DNA of 64,000 nucleotides from Pseudobacteroides cellulosolvens ATCC 35603 = DSM 2933 (GTDB lineage: Bacteria > Bacillota > Clostridia > Acetivibrionales > DSM-2933), in NCBI RefSeq assembly GCF_001262605.1, contig NZ_LGTC01000001.1:5840001-5904000 (forward strand), given 5' to 3'. How positions within the stretch are numbered: position 1 is the first letter of the stretch; the number at the start of each line of letters is the position of its first letter. Position numbers and translations under genes: made by a program. The notes below the pieces were generated by a model. It worked only from the letters and a program-made list of their open reading frames with translations. It was not told the DNA's origin and did no database searches. Below are positions 9,680-18,347 of this stretch, piece after piece.

Positions 9680-10399
9680 CTATAATATTGGCTCCTTTGT
9701 TGGCTTTCCTGCTTTTCTGGGATATTTTTTCGGAGTACTTTTTATTTTCTTAACAATAACTATATTTCTTACTGCATCAGTAAATGGTAGATTAATATTT
9801 TCTATCTTTTCAATTTTTCCACCTAACACATCAAGTGCTTTATTTGAAGCATCAACCTCTTCAGTACTGTTTCCCTTCATTGCAATAAAAATTCCTCCTA
9901 CTTTAACAAAAGGCAGACAATACTCGAGAAGCACAGGAAGATTGGCAACCGCTCTTGCAGTTGCAACATCATATTTTTCCCGGTTTTCTTCCATCATACC
10001 AAAATCCTCTGCCCTCCCATGGCATGCCCTTATATCTTGAAGCTTCAGCTCACTAATTACATTATTTAAAAACTTTATTCTCTTATCCAATGAGTCAAGA
10101 AGTGTTACATTTATTTTATCAAAGGCTATTTTAATAGGTATCCCTGGAAATCCTCCACCCGTTCCTACATCAATTAGTTTTATTTCCTTATTTTCCAAAT
10201 AGGGAATTATACTAAGAGAATCAATAAAATGCTTTATTATTATTTCTTTATCATCCTCAATAGCCGTTAAATTAATCTTTTGGTTCCACTCCTTCAGTAT
10301 ATCCTTATACTTAATTAGTTCACCTATTTGACTATCGGTTAATAAGACAGAATACTCCTTTGATCCTGCTATCAGCATATCTACTATACCATTACTCAT
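9680..10399 (-). CDS. rsmG: 16S rRNA (guanine-527-N7)-methyltransferase
   Basis: This 239-residue protein is the normal length for RsmG/GidB, which methylates N7 of G527 in 16S rRNA using S-adenosylmethionine. The SAM-binding motif LIDVGTGGGFPGIPIKIA is clear near residues 75-92, followed by LLDSLDKRIKFLN and the ATARAVANLP segment typical of the family. The start overlaps the end of mnmG by 8 nt, indicating translational coupling. It is the last gene of the minus-strand rpmH-to-rsmG cluster that sits next to oriC in most Firmicutes. In Bacillus subtilis noc, soj and spo0J follow; here the next gene is the unrelated dockerin protease. Confidence 0.95.
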   Translation of the reverse strand: MSNGIVDMLIAGSKEYSVLLTDSQIGELIKYKDILKEWNQKINLTAIEDDKEIIIKHFIDSLSIIPYLENKEIKLIDVGTGGGFPGIPIKIAFDKINVTLLDSLDKRIKFLNNVISELKLQDIRACHGRAEDFGMMEENREKYDVATARAVANLPVLLEYCLPFVKVGGIFIAMKGNSTEEVDASNKALDVLGGKIEKIENINLPFTDAVRNIVIVKKIKSTPKKYPRKAGKPTKEPIL

Positions 10400-12305
10400 C
10401 TTTAGCCTGACTCCTTCTATCTCTGTTTCTTTGCTCCATATAAACCAAAAGAACAGATATATCGGCAGGAGAAACTCCTGTTATTCTTGAAGCCTGTCCT
10501 ATTGAATCAGGCTTTATATTATTTAACTTCTGCCTTGCTTCAATCCTAAGCCCATCTATCTCCAAATAGTTTATATCCTTTTCCAGCTTTCTCTTTTCAA
10601 GCTTTTTAAACTGTTCAACCTGCAAAAGCTGTCTTTTTATATATCCGTCATACTTGATAGATATTTCAACCTGCTCCTTTATGGCAAAACTTAGCTCTTC
10701 TTCTCTATCATCTATTTCGGAAAGTGATTCATAATTTAGTTCGGGACGGCGTAACAATTCCGAAAGCTTGGCACCGCTTTTTAAAGGCGTGCTGTGCATT
10801 CTCTCCAAAAATATATTTACTTTCTGACTTGGAGGAATTACCTTTTTTTCCACTCTCTCTATTTCCCTGTTAATCTTATCTCTCTTTTCCTCAAATTTCC
10901 TATATCTTTCTTCAGTTATAAGACCAATTTTGTACCCAATAGGAGTGAGCCTTAAATCTGCATTATCCTGCCTTAAAAGAAGCCTGTATTCCGACCTTGA
11001 TGTCATCATCCTGTATGGCTCCTTTGTTCCTTTTGTCACTAGGTCATCAATAAGAACTCCTATATATCCTTCAGATCTATCTATAATGAGGGATTCTTTA
11101 CACTGTATTTTTAAAGCTGCATTAATTCCGGCAACAAGACCTTGAGCCGCAGCCTCTTCATAACCGGAACTACCGTTAATCTGACCTGCTGAATACAATC
11201 CGTTAATATCCTTAGCTTCTAGAGTAAGATTAAGCTGAGTAGCATTTATACCATCGTACTCTATTGCATATGCACTTCTCATAATAGATACATTCTCAAG
11301 ACCGGGCAAGGATTTAACCATCTTTATCTGGACATCCTCAGGAAGGCTGCTTGACATACCTTGAAGGTACATTTCCTCTGTATTAAGACCCATTGGCTCT
11401 ACAAAAACCTGATGACTTTCCTTGTCCGCAAACCTTACAACCTTATCTTCAATTGAAGGACAATACCTTGGACCTACGCCTTTAATATCACCGGAAAATA
11501 AAGGAGATCTATGAAGGTTCTCTTTAATTATTCTGTGAGTTTCTTGATTTGTGTAGGTTAACCAGCAAGATACCTGCTCTTTGTTAATCTCTTCAATCTC
11601 AAATGAAAAAGGTACAATTCTTTCATCACCGGGCTGCTCTGTCATCTTAGAAAAATCTACGCTTCTGCTGTTTATTCGTGCAGGAGTTCCTGTCTTAAAT
11701 CTGAAAATTTCCAGGTCCAGTTCCTTAAGGCTGTCAGAAAGCTTATTAGCTGGAAATAGACCATCAGGTCCTCCACTGTAACTCACATCACCAATTATAA
11801 TCCTTGCCTTTAAATATGTTCCAGTAGTAAGTATCACTGCTTTGCACCTGAAAATAGCACCAGTATGGGTTTTAACACCAATTATTCTTCTTTTCCCGCC
11901 TTCATCAGTTTCGGAGAGAAGGTCAATTATTTCAGCCTGCTTTATATCCAGATTATCTTGTTTTTCCAAAGTATGCTTCATTTCAATCTGATATCTTCTT
12001 CTATCAACCTGCGTCCGCAAGGAAAACACTGCAGGTCCCTTTGCAGAGTTTAACATCTTTGATTGGATAAACGTTTTATCTGTGTTTTTTCCCATTTCTC
12101 CACCAAGTGCATCAATTTCTCTTACAAGGTGGCCTTTTGCTGTACCACCTATACTTGGATTACATGGCATATTTGCTATGCTGTCAAGATTAATTGCAAA
12201 TAAAACGGTTTTACACCCCATCCTAGCCGAAGCCAATGCTGCTTCACAACCAGCATGTCCAGCCCCAACAACTACAACATCATAATAACCTGCTTCATAA
12301 TCCAT
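10392..12305 (-). CDS. mnmG: tRNA uridine-5-carboxymethylaminomethyl modification enzyme MnmG
   Basis: The start is set at the ATG at 12305 (MDYEAGYYDVVVVGAG): a GAAGGGG ribosome site lies just upstream, and a longer frame would overlap mnmE. The 637-residue protein is family length. The FAD-binding GAGHAG motif is at about residues 13-18, with the GidA signatures GPRYCPSIEDK and SAGQINGSSGYEEAAAQG. With MnmE it forms the complex that installs the cmnm5 group on wobble U34 of several tRNAs, using FAD and methylene-tetrahydrofolate. It lies 14 nt after mnmE and overlaps rsmG, an arrangement shared by most bacteria. Confidence 0.97.
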   Translation of the reverse strand: MDYEAGYYDVVVVGAGHAGCEAALASARMGCKTVLFAINLDSIANMPCNPSIGGTAKGHLVREIDALGGEMGKNTDKTFIQSKMLNSAKGPAVFSLRTQVDRRRYQIEMKHTLEKQDNLDIKQAEIIDLLSETDEGGKRRIIGVKTHTGAIFRCKAVILTTGTYLKARIIIGDVSYSGGPDGLFPANKLSDSLKELDLEIFRFKTGTPARINSRSVDFSKMTEQPGDERIVPFSFEIEEINKEQVSCWLTYTNQETHRIIKENLHRSPLFSGDIKGVGPRYCPSIEDKVVRFADKESHQVFVEPMGLNTEEMYLQGMSSSLPEDVQIKMVKSLPGLENVSIMRSAYAIEYDGINATQLNLTLEAKDINGLYSAGQINGSSGYEEAAAQGLVAGINAALKIQCKESLIIDRSEGYIGVLIDDLVTKGTKEPYRMMTSRSEYRLLLRQDNADLRLTPIGYKIGLITEERYRKFEEKRDKINREIERVEKKVIPPSQKVNIFLERMHSTPLKSGAKLSELLRRPELNYESLSEIDDREEELSFAIKEQVEISIKYDGYIKRQLLQVEQFKKLEKRKLEKDINYLEIDGLRIEARQKLNNIKPDSIGQASRITGVSPADISVLLVYMEQRNRDRRSQAKDE

Positions 12306-12319
12306 AGCTAAAACCCCTT

Positions 12320-13693
12320 CTATTTTCCAATACAAAATCTTTTAAAAATCTCATTGAGAACCTGCTCATTTACTGACTCTCCGGTTATCTGCCCAAGATA
12401 GTAAGCTGCGTCCTTAATGTCTATAGTAATCATATCAAGAGGCATTCCTCCATCATAAGCAGAAAGTGCATTATCAATACTCACCATACACTTATCAATC
12501 ATGTTTTTATGTCTTATATTTGTAAGTAGAATTTCATCATTTAGTCTAAGGCTGCCTTTATTAAAGAGCCCTGTTAGTTCTTCCTCAATTTTCTCTATTC
12601 CGCTGCCTGTTTTTATTGATATCTTAATTAAATTATAATCTTTGAAATAATTCTCAATTTCTTTTATTTTATCATTGCTTGATATATCAATCTTATTTAG
12701 TATTACAATATTTCTTTTATTCCTTACCTCATTAAATATTTCAATATCTTCACTTATTATTCCAGCCTCACCATCTATCATCATTATAGTAAGATCCGAT
12801 TCATTAACTGCTTTTTTTGCTCTCTCTACCCCAATTCTCTCTACTACATCCTCTGTTTCTCTTATACCTGCAGTATCAATGAGCTTTATCGGAATACCTT
12901 TTATATTTATATACTCTTCAATTATGTCTCTTGTTGTACCGGGAATATCAGTTACAATAGCCTTGTTTTTGCCGCTCAATTCATTTAGAAGAGAAGACTT
13001 TCCCACATTAGGCCTTCCTACAATAACAACATTCAAACCTTCCCTAATCATTCTTCCGTTTTCAAATGTTTCTGATATATTGTAAATCAGACTCTTTATA
13101 GGCTTTAAGCTTTCATAAACCATATCCCCTGTTATTTCCTCAATATCATGCTCAGGGTAATCAACGGTCACTTCAATATGAGCAATAAGCTCTATAAGCT
13201 TTTCCCTTACTTCCTTAAGCTTTTTTGAAAGCTTGCCTTCTAATTGATTAAGTGCTGCTTTAGAACCAGCATCAGTTTTTGAATTTATTAGATCAATTAC
13301 TGCTTCTGCTTGTGATAAATCTATCCTGCCATTTAAAAAAGCCCTTTTTGTAAACTCCCCTGGCTCTGCTATGCGGGCACCTTCCTTAACAATTAACCCT
13401 AGTATCTTTCTTAATACAATTATTCCTCCATGGCAGTTTATCTCAACTACATCCTCTTTTGTAAATGATGCAGGCCTTTTCATTTTTGATACCAGCACCT
13501 CATCAAGGGTTTCATGGCTTGAAGGATCAATTATCTTACCGTAATTTATTGTATGAGTTTTAATATTTTCAAATTCTACAGCTCCCTTAAAAATTCTTGA
13601 GGCTATTTTAAAAGATTTTTCACCGCTTATTCTTATTATTCCAATTCCTCCTGTGCCAGGAGGCGTTGATATGGCAGCTATAGTATCTTCCAT
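12320..13693 (-). CDS. mnmE: tRNA modification GTPase MnmE
   Basis: This 457-residue protein is the partner of MnmG in wobble-uridine modification. The N-terminal folate-binding domain begins MEDTIAAISTPPGTGGI. The G domain carries the P-loop GRPNVGKSSLLN (about 227-238), TDIPGTTRD (G2), DTAGI (G3) and NKID (G4). The C-terminus is FCIGK, containing the family's catalytic Cys. GGAGC precedes the ATG. mnmE, mnmG and rsmG are nearly contiguous and surely cotranscribed. Confidence 0.97.
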   Translation of the reverse strand: MEDTIAAISTPPGTGGIGIIRISGEKSFKIASRIFKGAVEFENIKTHTINYGKIIDPSSHETLDEVLVSKMKRPASFTKEDVVEINCHGGIIVLRKILGLIVKEGARIAEPGEFTKRAFLNGRIDLSQAEAVIDLINSKTDAGSKAALNQLEGKLSKKLKEVREKLIELIAHIEVTVDYPEHDIEEITGDMVYESLKPIKSLIYNISETFENGRMIREGLNVVIVGRPNVGKSSLLNELSGKNKAIVTDIPGTTRDIIEEYINIKGIPIKLIDTAGIRETEDVVERIGVERAKKAVNESDLTIMMIDGEAGIISEDIEIFNEVRNKRNIVILNKIDISSNDKIKEIENYFKDYNLIKISIKTGSGIEKIEEELTGLFNKGSLRLNDEILLTNIRHKNMIDKCMVSIDNALSAYDGGMPLDMITIDIKDAAYYLGQITGESVNEQVLNEIFKRFCIGK

Positions 13694-13797
13694 AAAGTAT
13701 GCTCCTTCTTTAAACTTCTCAATTAAAGGCCCAAGAGTAGCCTCCTGAGCCTTATAATATCCAACAAAATCTTTAATTATTAATATTTAGCCATAAC

Positions 13798-14418
13798 CTA
13801 TTTCATAGTGATTACAACTTTTCTATTTGGCTCGTCTCCAACACTATAAGTTCTAACGCTATTATTATTCTGAAGAGTAGAATGTATAACCCTTCTTTCA
13901 TATGGATTCATAGGCTCAAGAGTAATATTCTTTCTATACTTTACAACCCTGTCTGCAAGCCTGTTTGCAAGATTTATAAGAGTTTCTTCCCTTTTCATTC
14001 TATAGTTTTCTACATCAACAACAACTCTTTTATAATCATCATTGTCCTTATTAATAACAAGGCTTGACAGATATTGAATAGAATCAAGGGTTTCTCCTCT
14101 TCTTCCAATCAAGATACCTATATCATTACCTTTAATATTTAAATTAACTGCTTCATCGGTTTCTGACAGCTCAACTTCAGCCTTAACATTCATCTTTTCA
14201 AATAACTCATATAAAAACTTTTTGGCCTTATCTCCCTTAGACTCACGAACAGTAACCCTAACTTTGGCCATCTTGTTTCCAATTATCCCAAAAATACCTT
14301 TATTACCTTCATCAAGTACTTCAATATCAACTTTATCTTCATTAAGATTAAGTTCTTCCAAAGCCAGTGAAACAGCTTCCTGTACTGTTTTTGCAGTTTT
14401 TTCTATAGAATAAGCCAT
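13798..14418 (-). CDS. jag: RNA-binding Jag (KhpB/SpoIIIJ-associated) protein
   Basis: This 206-residue protein has an N-terminal Jag_N domain (about 1-50, AYSIEKTAKTVQEAVSLAL), a KH domain (about 75-150, with the GRRGETLDSIQYL loop) and a C-terminal R3H domain (about 145-206, ANRLADRVV...MNPYERRVIHSTLQ). The family binds RNA and, with KhpA, influences envelope growth and division in streptococci. Its gene is classically paired with spoIIIJ (yidC), as here: the jag ATG directly follows the yidC stop, and its ribosome site (GGAGG) lies within the end of yidC. Confidence 0.95.
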   Translation of the reverse strand: MAYSIEKTAKTVQEAVSLALEELNLNEDKVDIEVLDEGNKGIFGIIGNKMAKVRVTVRESKGDKAKKFLYELFEKMNVKAEVELSETDEAVNLNIKGNDIGILIGRRGETLDSIQYLSSLVINKDNDDYKRVVVDVENYRMKREETLINLANRLADRVVKYRKNITLEPMNPYERRVIHSTLQNNNSVRTYSVGDEPNRKVVITMK

Positions 14419-15255
14419 TTATGCGTTCTGAACCTCCTTCTTTTTTGCCATTAGTTTATTAATAAACAATTGTTGGAAAATCTGAAAAATACCACCTACT
14501 ATCCAATAAAGTCCCATACCTGCTGGAAATGAGAAAGAGAAAAACAATGTCATCAAGGGTCCCATAAACAACATGGACTTTTGCATTGGATTATCCATTG
14601 GCGTAGTAGATGTAACCATGGATAATTTAGATGATATATATGTAGTTGCAGCCGCTAAAATCGGTATCAACAAAAGTAAAAAATTAGTTTTATAGTCTGC
14701 TGAAGGAACAGTTCCAAGGTTAACTCCAAGGAATCTGAAACCATTCTCCATACCTTCTATTACATTTGCAATATTGGTAGTTATAATATCTCCAACTTTA
14801 TTTATATCAAAATTTTTAATAATATCAATTTCCACATAACCCTTATTAGGTAATTTTAATACATTTGCTAATTTATCAATTGTATCAGGTCCAATATCTA
14901 TCATATATCTTAATGGCTTTTGAATAACCTGCCATAAAGCAAGCAATATAGGCATCTGAATTAATAAAGGCAAACACCCACCCATAGGATTATAATTGTT
15001 TTCCTGATATAGCTTCATGCTTTCCTGTTGAAGCTTTTCCTTGTCGTTTTTATATTTAGTCTGAATTTCCTTTAATTTTGGACCTAGTTCCTGCATTTTT
15101 GCCATATTATTATATTGTTTAATCATCAAAGGCAAAAGTATAATCTTTACAAATATTGTAAATATAATAATAGCTATACCATATGATTTAAAAGCTAAAT
15201 TATTATAAATAAAGTACAATATATCCCCAAAAGGTTTTGCAATAAAATCTAACAT
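14419..15255 (-). CDS. yidC: Membrane protein insertase YidC/SpoIIIJ
   Basis: This 278-residue protein is the short Gram-positive form of YidC/Oxa1, which inserts membrane proteins with or after SecYEG. The conserved core includes an N-terminal hydrophobic segment (SYGIAIIIFTIFVKIILLPL), a charged cytoplasmic hairpin (KMQELGPKLKEIQTKYKND), NPMGGCLPLLIQMPI, and two late membrane segments ending in FSFPAGMGLYWIVGG. The basic C-terminal tail is typical. I see no lipobox. It is 23 nt downstream of yidD and abuts jag. SpoIIIJ homologues are needed for forespore gene expression in Bacillus; a sporulation role here is inference. Confidence 0.95.
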   Translation of the reverse strand: MLDFIAKPFGDILYFIYNNLAFKSYGIAIIIFTIFVKIILLPLMIKQYNNMAKMQELGPKLKEIQTKYKNDKEKLQQESMKLYQENNYNPMGGCLPLLIQMPILLALWQVIQKPLRYMIDIGPDTIDKLANVLKLPNKGYVEIDIIKNFDINKVGDIITTNIANVIEGMENGFRFLGVNLGTVPSADYKTNFLLLLIPILAAATTYISSKLSMVTSTTPMDNPMQKSMLFMGPLMTLFFSFSFPAGMGLYWIVGGIFQIFQQLFINKLMAKKKEVQNA

Positions 15256-15278
15256 ATTTTATAAAATACTCCTTATTC

Positions 15279-15491
15279 TTACTTTACTGGGTCATATCCT
15301 CCTGGATGAAAAGGGTGACATTTAATTATCCTTTTCACCGATTTCAGTACACCTATAAAAGCACCATATTTCATAATTGATTCTACAGCATATTGTGAAC
15401 AGGTAGGATAAAATCTACAACTCGGCCTTTTTAAAGGTGAAATATACTTTTGATAAAATTTTATTAAATATATTAAAAAATTTTTTATCAA
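15279..15491 (-). CDS. yidD: Membrane protein insertion efficiency factor YidD
   Basis: This 70-residue protein shows the full YidD signature: a short N-terminal amphipathic helix (LIYLIKFYQKYISPLK), then SCRFYPTCSQYAVESI and KCHPFHPGGYDPV, with three conserved cysteines. Its ATG overlaps the rnpA stop by 4 nt (ATGA), so the two are translationally coupled. The family assists YidC-dependent insertion, and its position between rnpA and yidC is the standard one. Confidence 0.95.
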   Translation of the reverse strand: MIKNFLIYLIKFYQKYISPLKRPSCRFYPTCSQYAVESIMKYGAFIGVLKSVKRIIKCHPFHPGGYDPVK

Positions 15492-15838
15492 TTTATTTTC
15501 TCCTGTTCAAATATATTAAGTTTCTTTAATAAATATTTCATTTCCTTTTTTATTTCAAAAAAACCAGGCATATCTTCAGAAGATCTTACTACAAAGACTA
15601 TGTCAAAGCCATGCTTAATATGCTCTTCAACCAGCCTGTAGTTTTCTTTTACCAACCTTCTTATCCTGTTTCTTTTAACACTCTTACCAACTTTTTTACT
15701 CACAGTAATTCCAAGCCTGTTTTTGTCAATATAATTTGAGAGGGTATATAAAGTAATGTACTTACCGACATAAAAACGTCCTTTTTTATAAACCCTCATA
15801 AACTCATGGTTTTTTTTAAGAGGAATAGTTTCTATCAT
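15488..15838 (-). CDS. rnpA: Ribonuclease P protein component
   Basis: This 116-residue protein is the small basic subunit of RNase P, which matures the 5' ends of tRNAs. The diagnostic RNR region is clear (KVGKSVKRNRIRRLVKENYR, about 45-65), as is the N-terminal LKKNHEFMRVYKKG. It lies 111 nt downstream of rpmH, with an attenuator-like hairpin between them, and overlaps yidD. Confidence 0.96.
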   Translation of the reverse strand: MIETIPLKKNHEFMRVYKKGRFYVGKYITLYTLSNYIDKNRLGITVSKKVGKSVKRNRIRRLVKENYRLVEEHIKHGFDIVFVVRSSEDMPGFFEIKKEMKYLLKKLNIFEQEKIN

Positions 15839-15924
15839 AAGCTATAATTTATCCTCATACTAATAATTAAATACCTAAAAAATATATTTAATATTAATTA
15901 TTTCTAAATTTATAATATATTAAA

Positions 15925-15951
15925 CAAAAAGACCACAGAATTTGCGGTCTT
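15925..15951 (-). terminator. Intrinsic terminator or attenuator between rpmH and rnpA
   Basis: On the minus strand an 8-bp stem with one G-U pair (AAGACCGC and GTGGTCTT) closes a short loop and is followed by a run of T. It overlaps the rpmH stop codon. Such a site would let rpmH be expressed at a higher level than the genes that follow. Confidence 0.7.
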
Positions 15952-16084
15952 AAGCTGTTAATACTTTTCTACCTTTTAACCTGCGTCTTCTTAAAACTTT
16001 TTTTCCGTTAGCAGTACGCATTCTCTTTCTAAAACCATGTTCCTTTTTTCTTTGTCTATTTTTAGGTTGATAGGTTCTTAACAT
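15950..16084 (-). CDS. rpmH: 50S ribosomal protein L34
   Basis: This 44-residue, highly basic protein reads MLRTYQPKNRQRKKEHGF at its start and ends in KGRKVLTA, the full L34 sequence pattern. The start is supported by ACGGAGGTG about 8 nt upstream. It is the first gene of the minus-strand cluster, transcribed away from oriC, and has a good promoter at 16189-16218. Confidence 0.97.
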   Translation of the reverse strand: MLRTYQPKNRQRKKEHGFRKRMRTANGKKVLRRRRLKGRKVLTA

Positions 16085-16188
16085 TTTAATTACACCTCCG
16101 TTTCATAAAAGCGGTAAAACCTTGATAAATACAAGATATATAATCAATTATATTTCATATTTATTCATATTTTAAAGAAATCAAACCA

Positions 16189-16218
16189 ATTATATATTAT
16201 ATTATAAAGACATGTCAA
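16189..16218 (-). promoter_or_regulatory. Probable sigma-A promoter of rpmH
   Basis: On the minus strand TTGACA (complement at 16213-16218) is followed by an 18-nt spacer and TATAAT (complement at 16189-16194). It faces rpmH, whose start is about 105 nt further on, leaving a leader of roughly 95 nt. Confidence 0.65.
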
Positions 16219-16370
16219 GAATCTATTTTTATTGCCCCATAAACAAAGTTTGCATATATAGCTTATCAATACTAAATATTGAAAAGCTATATATGTAATA
16301 ACTACATTTTGTATCTAGTTTTTTAGATTATTTTTTAAAAACTGGTAACCTATTTATTTTTAAAATTAAT

Positions 16371-16498
16371 TGTGGATAAATATGAATTTTACTTAAAAAT
16401 TTTGTGGATATCTTATTGAATATTGATTAAAAGTCTGATATATTTAATATGCTTATTGACTTTGGAATATTTTAAAATTGTGTATATAGTTATACACA
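16371..16498. other. oriC: oriC region: DnaA-box cluster upstream of dnaA
   Basis: The 623-nt gap between rpmH and dnaA has no gene. It holds DnaA-box-like 9-mers: TGTGGATAA at 16371-16379 (perfect TTATCCACA on the minus strand), TGTGGATAT at 16403-16411 (one mismatch), TGTGTATAT at 16479-16487 and TTATACACA at 16490-16498. The last two form an 8-bp inverted repeat around TAGT. The surrounding DNA is extremely AT-rich. Together with the second cluster after dnaA this matches the bipartite origin layout known from Bacillus. Confidence 0.8.
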
Positions 16499-16707
16499 AT
16501 ATGTCAATAATCTATAAAAATTAGTTTTACAAAAGATAATTTACAATTCAATTTGGGAATTTACAAAATTTTTTCCCTAAATAGTTTTAAGAAATAAATC
16601 TATTATTTTATACATAATGGTTTATTTTTTTTCTTCATCAGCTTAAAAATGTTTTCAAAACATATATTTTACGACCTGTGTATTTTTTCTTTAGTTTGGA
16701 GGATTTT

Positions 16708-18039
16708 ATGAGTTATCAATTAACCGATTTGTGGAATAAAACGCTAGAGCTTCTTAAAACAGAGCTTACAGAGATAAGCTTTAATACATGGATAAACTCC
16801 ATTGAGCCCTTATCTTTGACAGCAAATGCAATAAACCTTGGTGTACCTGACGAATTTAACAAGGGTATACTTGAAAGCAGATATTTAAAATTGATAAAAA
16901 ATGCGGTAAAGCAGTTAACATACAAGGAATATGCAATTAACATCCTAATTCCATCACAGGAAGATGTTAAAAAGAATTCAATCGATGGTAATAGTATACA
17001 TGATGAACAAGTAATTTCTGTATTAAATCCAAAATATACATTCGATACATTTGTGGTTGGTAACAGCAATCGTTTCGCTCACGCAGCATCACTCGCCGTA
17101 GCCGAAACACCTGCAAAAGCATACAACCCTCTTTTCATGTATGGAGGTGTTGGACTTGGCAAGACACACCTTATGCAAGCAATCGGTCATTACATATTGA
17201 CACAGAATCCATCTCAGAAGGTGCTGTATGTGTCATCGGAAAAGTTTACAAATGAGCTTATCAATGCAATTAAGGATGATAAAAACGAAGAATTTAGATC
17301 AAAGTACAGAAACATAGATGTACTTCTAATAGATGATATTCAGTTTATAGGCGGTAAAGAACGTACTCAAGAGGAATTCTTCCATACCTTTAATGCACTA
17401 TATGAATCAAATAAACAAATTATTCTCTCCAGTGATAAGCCTCCCAAGGAAATAAAAACATTGGAAGAAAGACTTCGTTCAAGGTTTGAGTGGGGACTTA
17501 TAGCAGACATACAGCCTCCTGATCTGGAGACTAGAATAGCTATATTGAGAAAAAAGGCTCAGCTTGAAATGCTGGATGTTCCAAATGACATTATGGTTTT
17601 TATTGCTGACAATATAGCATCAAATATAAGAGAGCTTGAAGGTGCTTTAAACAGAGTTATTGCTTATGCTTCCCTAACTCAAAGTGAAATCAGCATTGAT
17701 TTAGCAAGCGAAGCCTTAAAGGACATGCTCTCCAATAATAATACTAAAGTGATAGATTGTAACTCAATTAAAGAAATAGTTTCCAGATACTATAATATAA
17801 GGGTAGAAGAATTTAAATCAAAAAAGAGAAATAGGGAAATTTCCTATCCAAGGCAGATAGCCATGTACCTTTGCAGAGAACTTACCGATATGTCGCTTCC
17901 GAAAATAGGCGATGAATTTGGAGGCAGAGATCATACAACAGTAATACATGCATGCGAAAAAATATCTGAAGACATTGAAACAAATTCTGAAACAAGACGT
18001 GCAGTTAGTGAGCTAAAGAAAAATATTCAAGGTAAATAA
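16708..18039 (+). CDS. dnaA: Chromosomal replication initiator DnaA
   Basis: The start is the ATG at 16708 (MSYQLTDLWNKTLELL), with GGAGG seven bases upstream; the upstream in-frame extension has no ribosome site. The 443 residues include domain I (about 1-80), a short linker, the AAA+ domain with Walker A GGVGLGKTHLM (about 146-156) and Walker B VLLIDDIQF (about 203-211), and domain IV with the DnaA-box-binding signature GGRDHTTVIHAC. DnaA-ATP binds the boxes on both sides of the gene and melts the origin. An intrinsic terminator follows, so dnaN probably has its own promoter as well. Confidence 0.98.
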   Translation: MSYQLTDLWNKTLELLKTELTEISFNTWINSIEPLSLTANAINLGVPDEFNKGILESRYLKLIKNAVKQLTYKEYAINILIPSQEDVKKNSIDGNSIHDEQVISVLNPKYTFDTFVVGNSNRFAHAASLAVAETPAKAYNPLFMYGGVGLGKTHLMQAIGHYILTQNPSQKVLYVSSEKFTNELINAIKDDKNEEFRSKYRNIDVLLIDDIQFIGGKERTQEEFFHTFNALYESNKQIILSSDKPPKEIKTLEERLRSRFEWGLIADIQPPDLETRIAILRKKAQLEMLDVPNDIMVFIADNIASNIRELEGALNRVIAYASLTQSEISIDLASEALKDMLSNNNTKVIDCNSIKEIVSRYYNIRVEEFKSKKRNREISYPRQIAMYLCRELTDMSLPKIGDEFGGRDHTTVIHACEKISEDIETNSETRRAVSELKKNIQGK

Positions 18040-18053
18040 GGTTTTATTTATCT

Positions 18054-18092
18054 AAAAAATAAAGTTACCTTTAATGGTAATCTTATTTTTTA
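18054..18092 (+). terminator. Intrinsic terminator after dnaA
   Basis: A hairpin with arms ending GTTACC and GGTAATC, extended by A/T pairs, is followed by TTATTTTTTA. It begins 15 nt after the dnaA stop. Confidence 0.65.
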
Positions 18093-18139
18093 ATATAGAG
18101 ATTAATTTAAAGTTAGATTTAAATTTTATCAACATAAAT

Positions 18140-18170
18140 TGTGTATATGGGTATAAGTTATTGTGGACAA
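18140..18170. other. DnaA boxes and AT-rich tract between dnaA and dnaN
   Basis: The 308-nt dnaA-dnaN gap holds TGTGTATAT (18140-18148) and TGTGGACAA (18162-18170; TTGTCCACA on the minus strand), both DnaA-box-like. AT-rich sequence follows up to the dnaN ribosome site. In Bacillus the unwinding element lies in this interval; I could not identify a clear DnaA-trio run here. The rest of the gap (18171-18340) holds no gene. Confidence 0.55.
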
Positions 18171-18347
18171 CTTTTAATGTTAAAACTTAACTTTATACTG
18201 TTGATAATTTTATAACAGATATCAACAATTAATTAACAATCTTAAACATGGGAAATAATCCGCGTTGTATCGGTTATTAACAAAATCAACAGCACTTATT
18301 ATTATTATTACTGAAAAATTATTAATTATTATAAAGGAGGAACTTGG

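Noticed and set aside
12675..13085. 136-codon plus-strand frame
   Set aside because: Antisense to mnmE; hydrophobic, low-complexity translation and no ribosome site.
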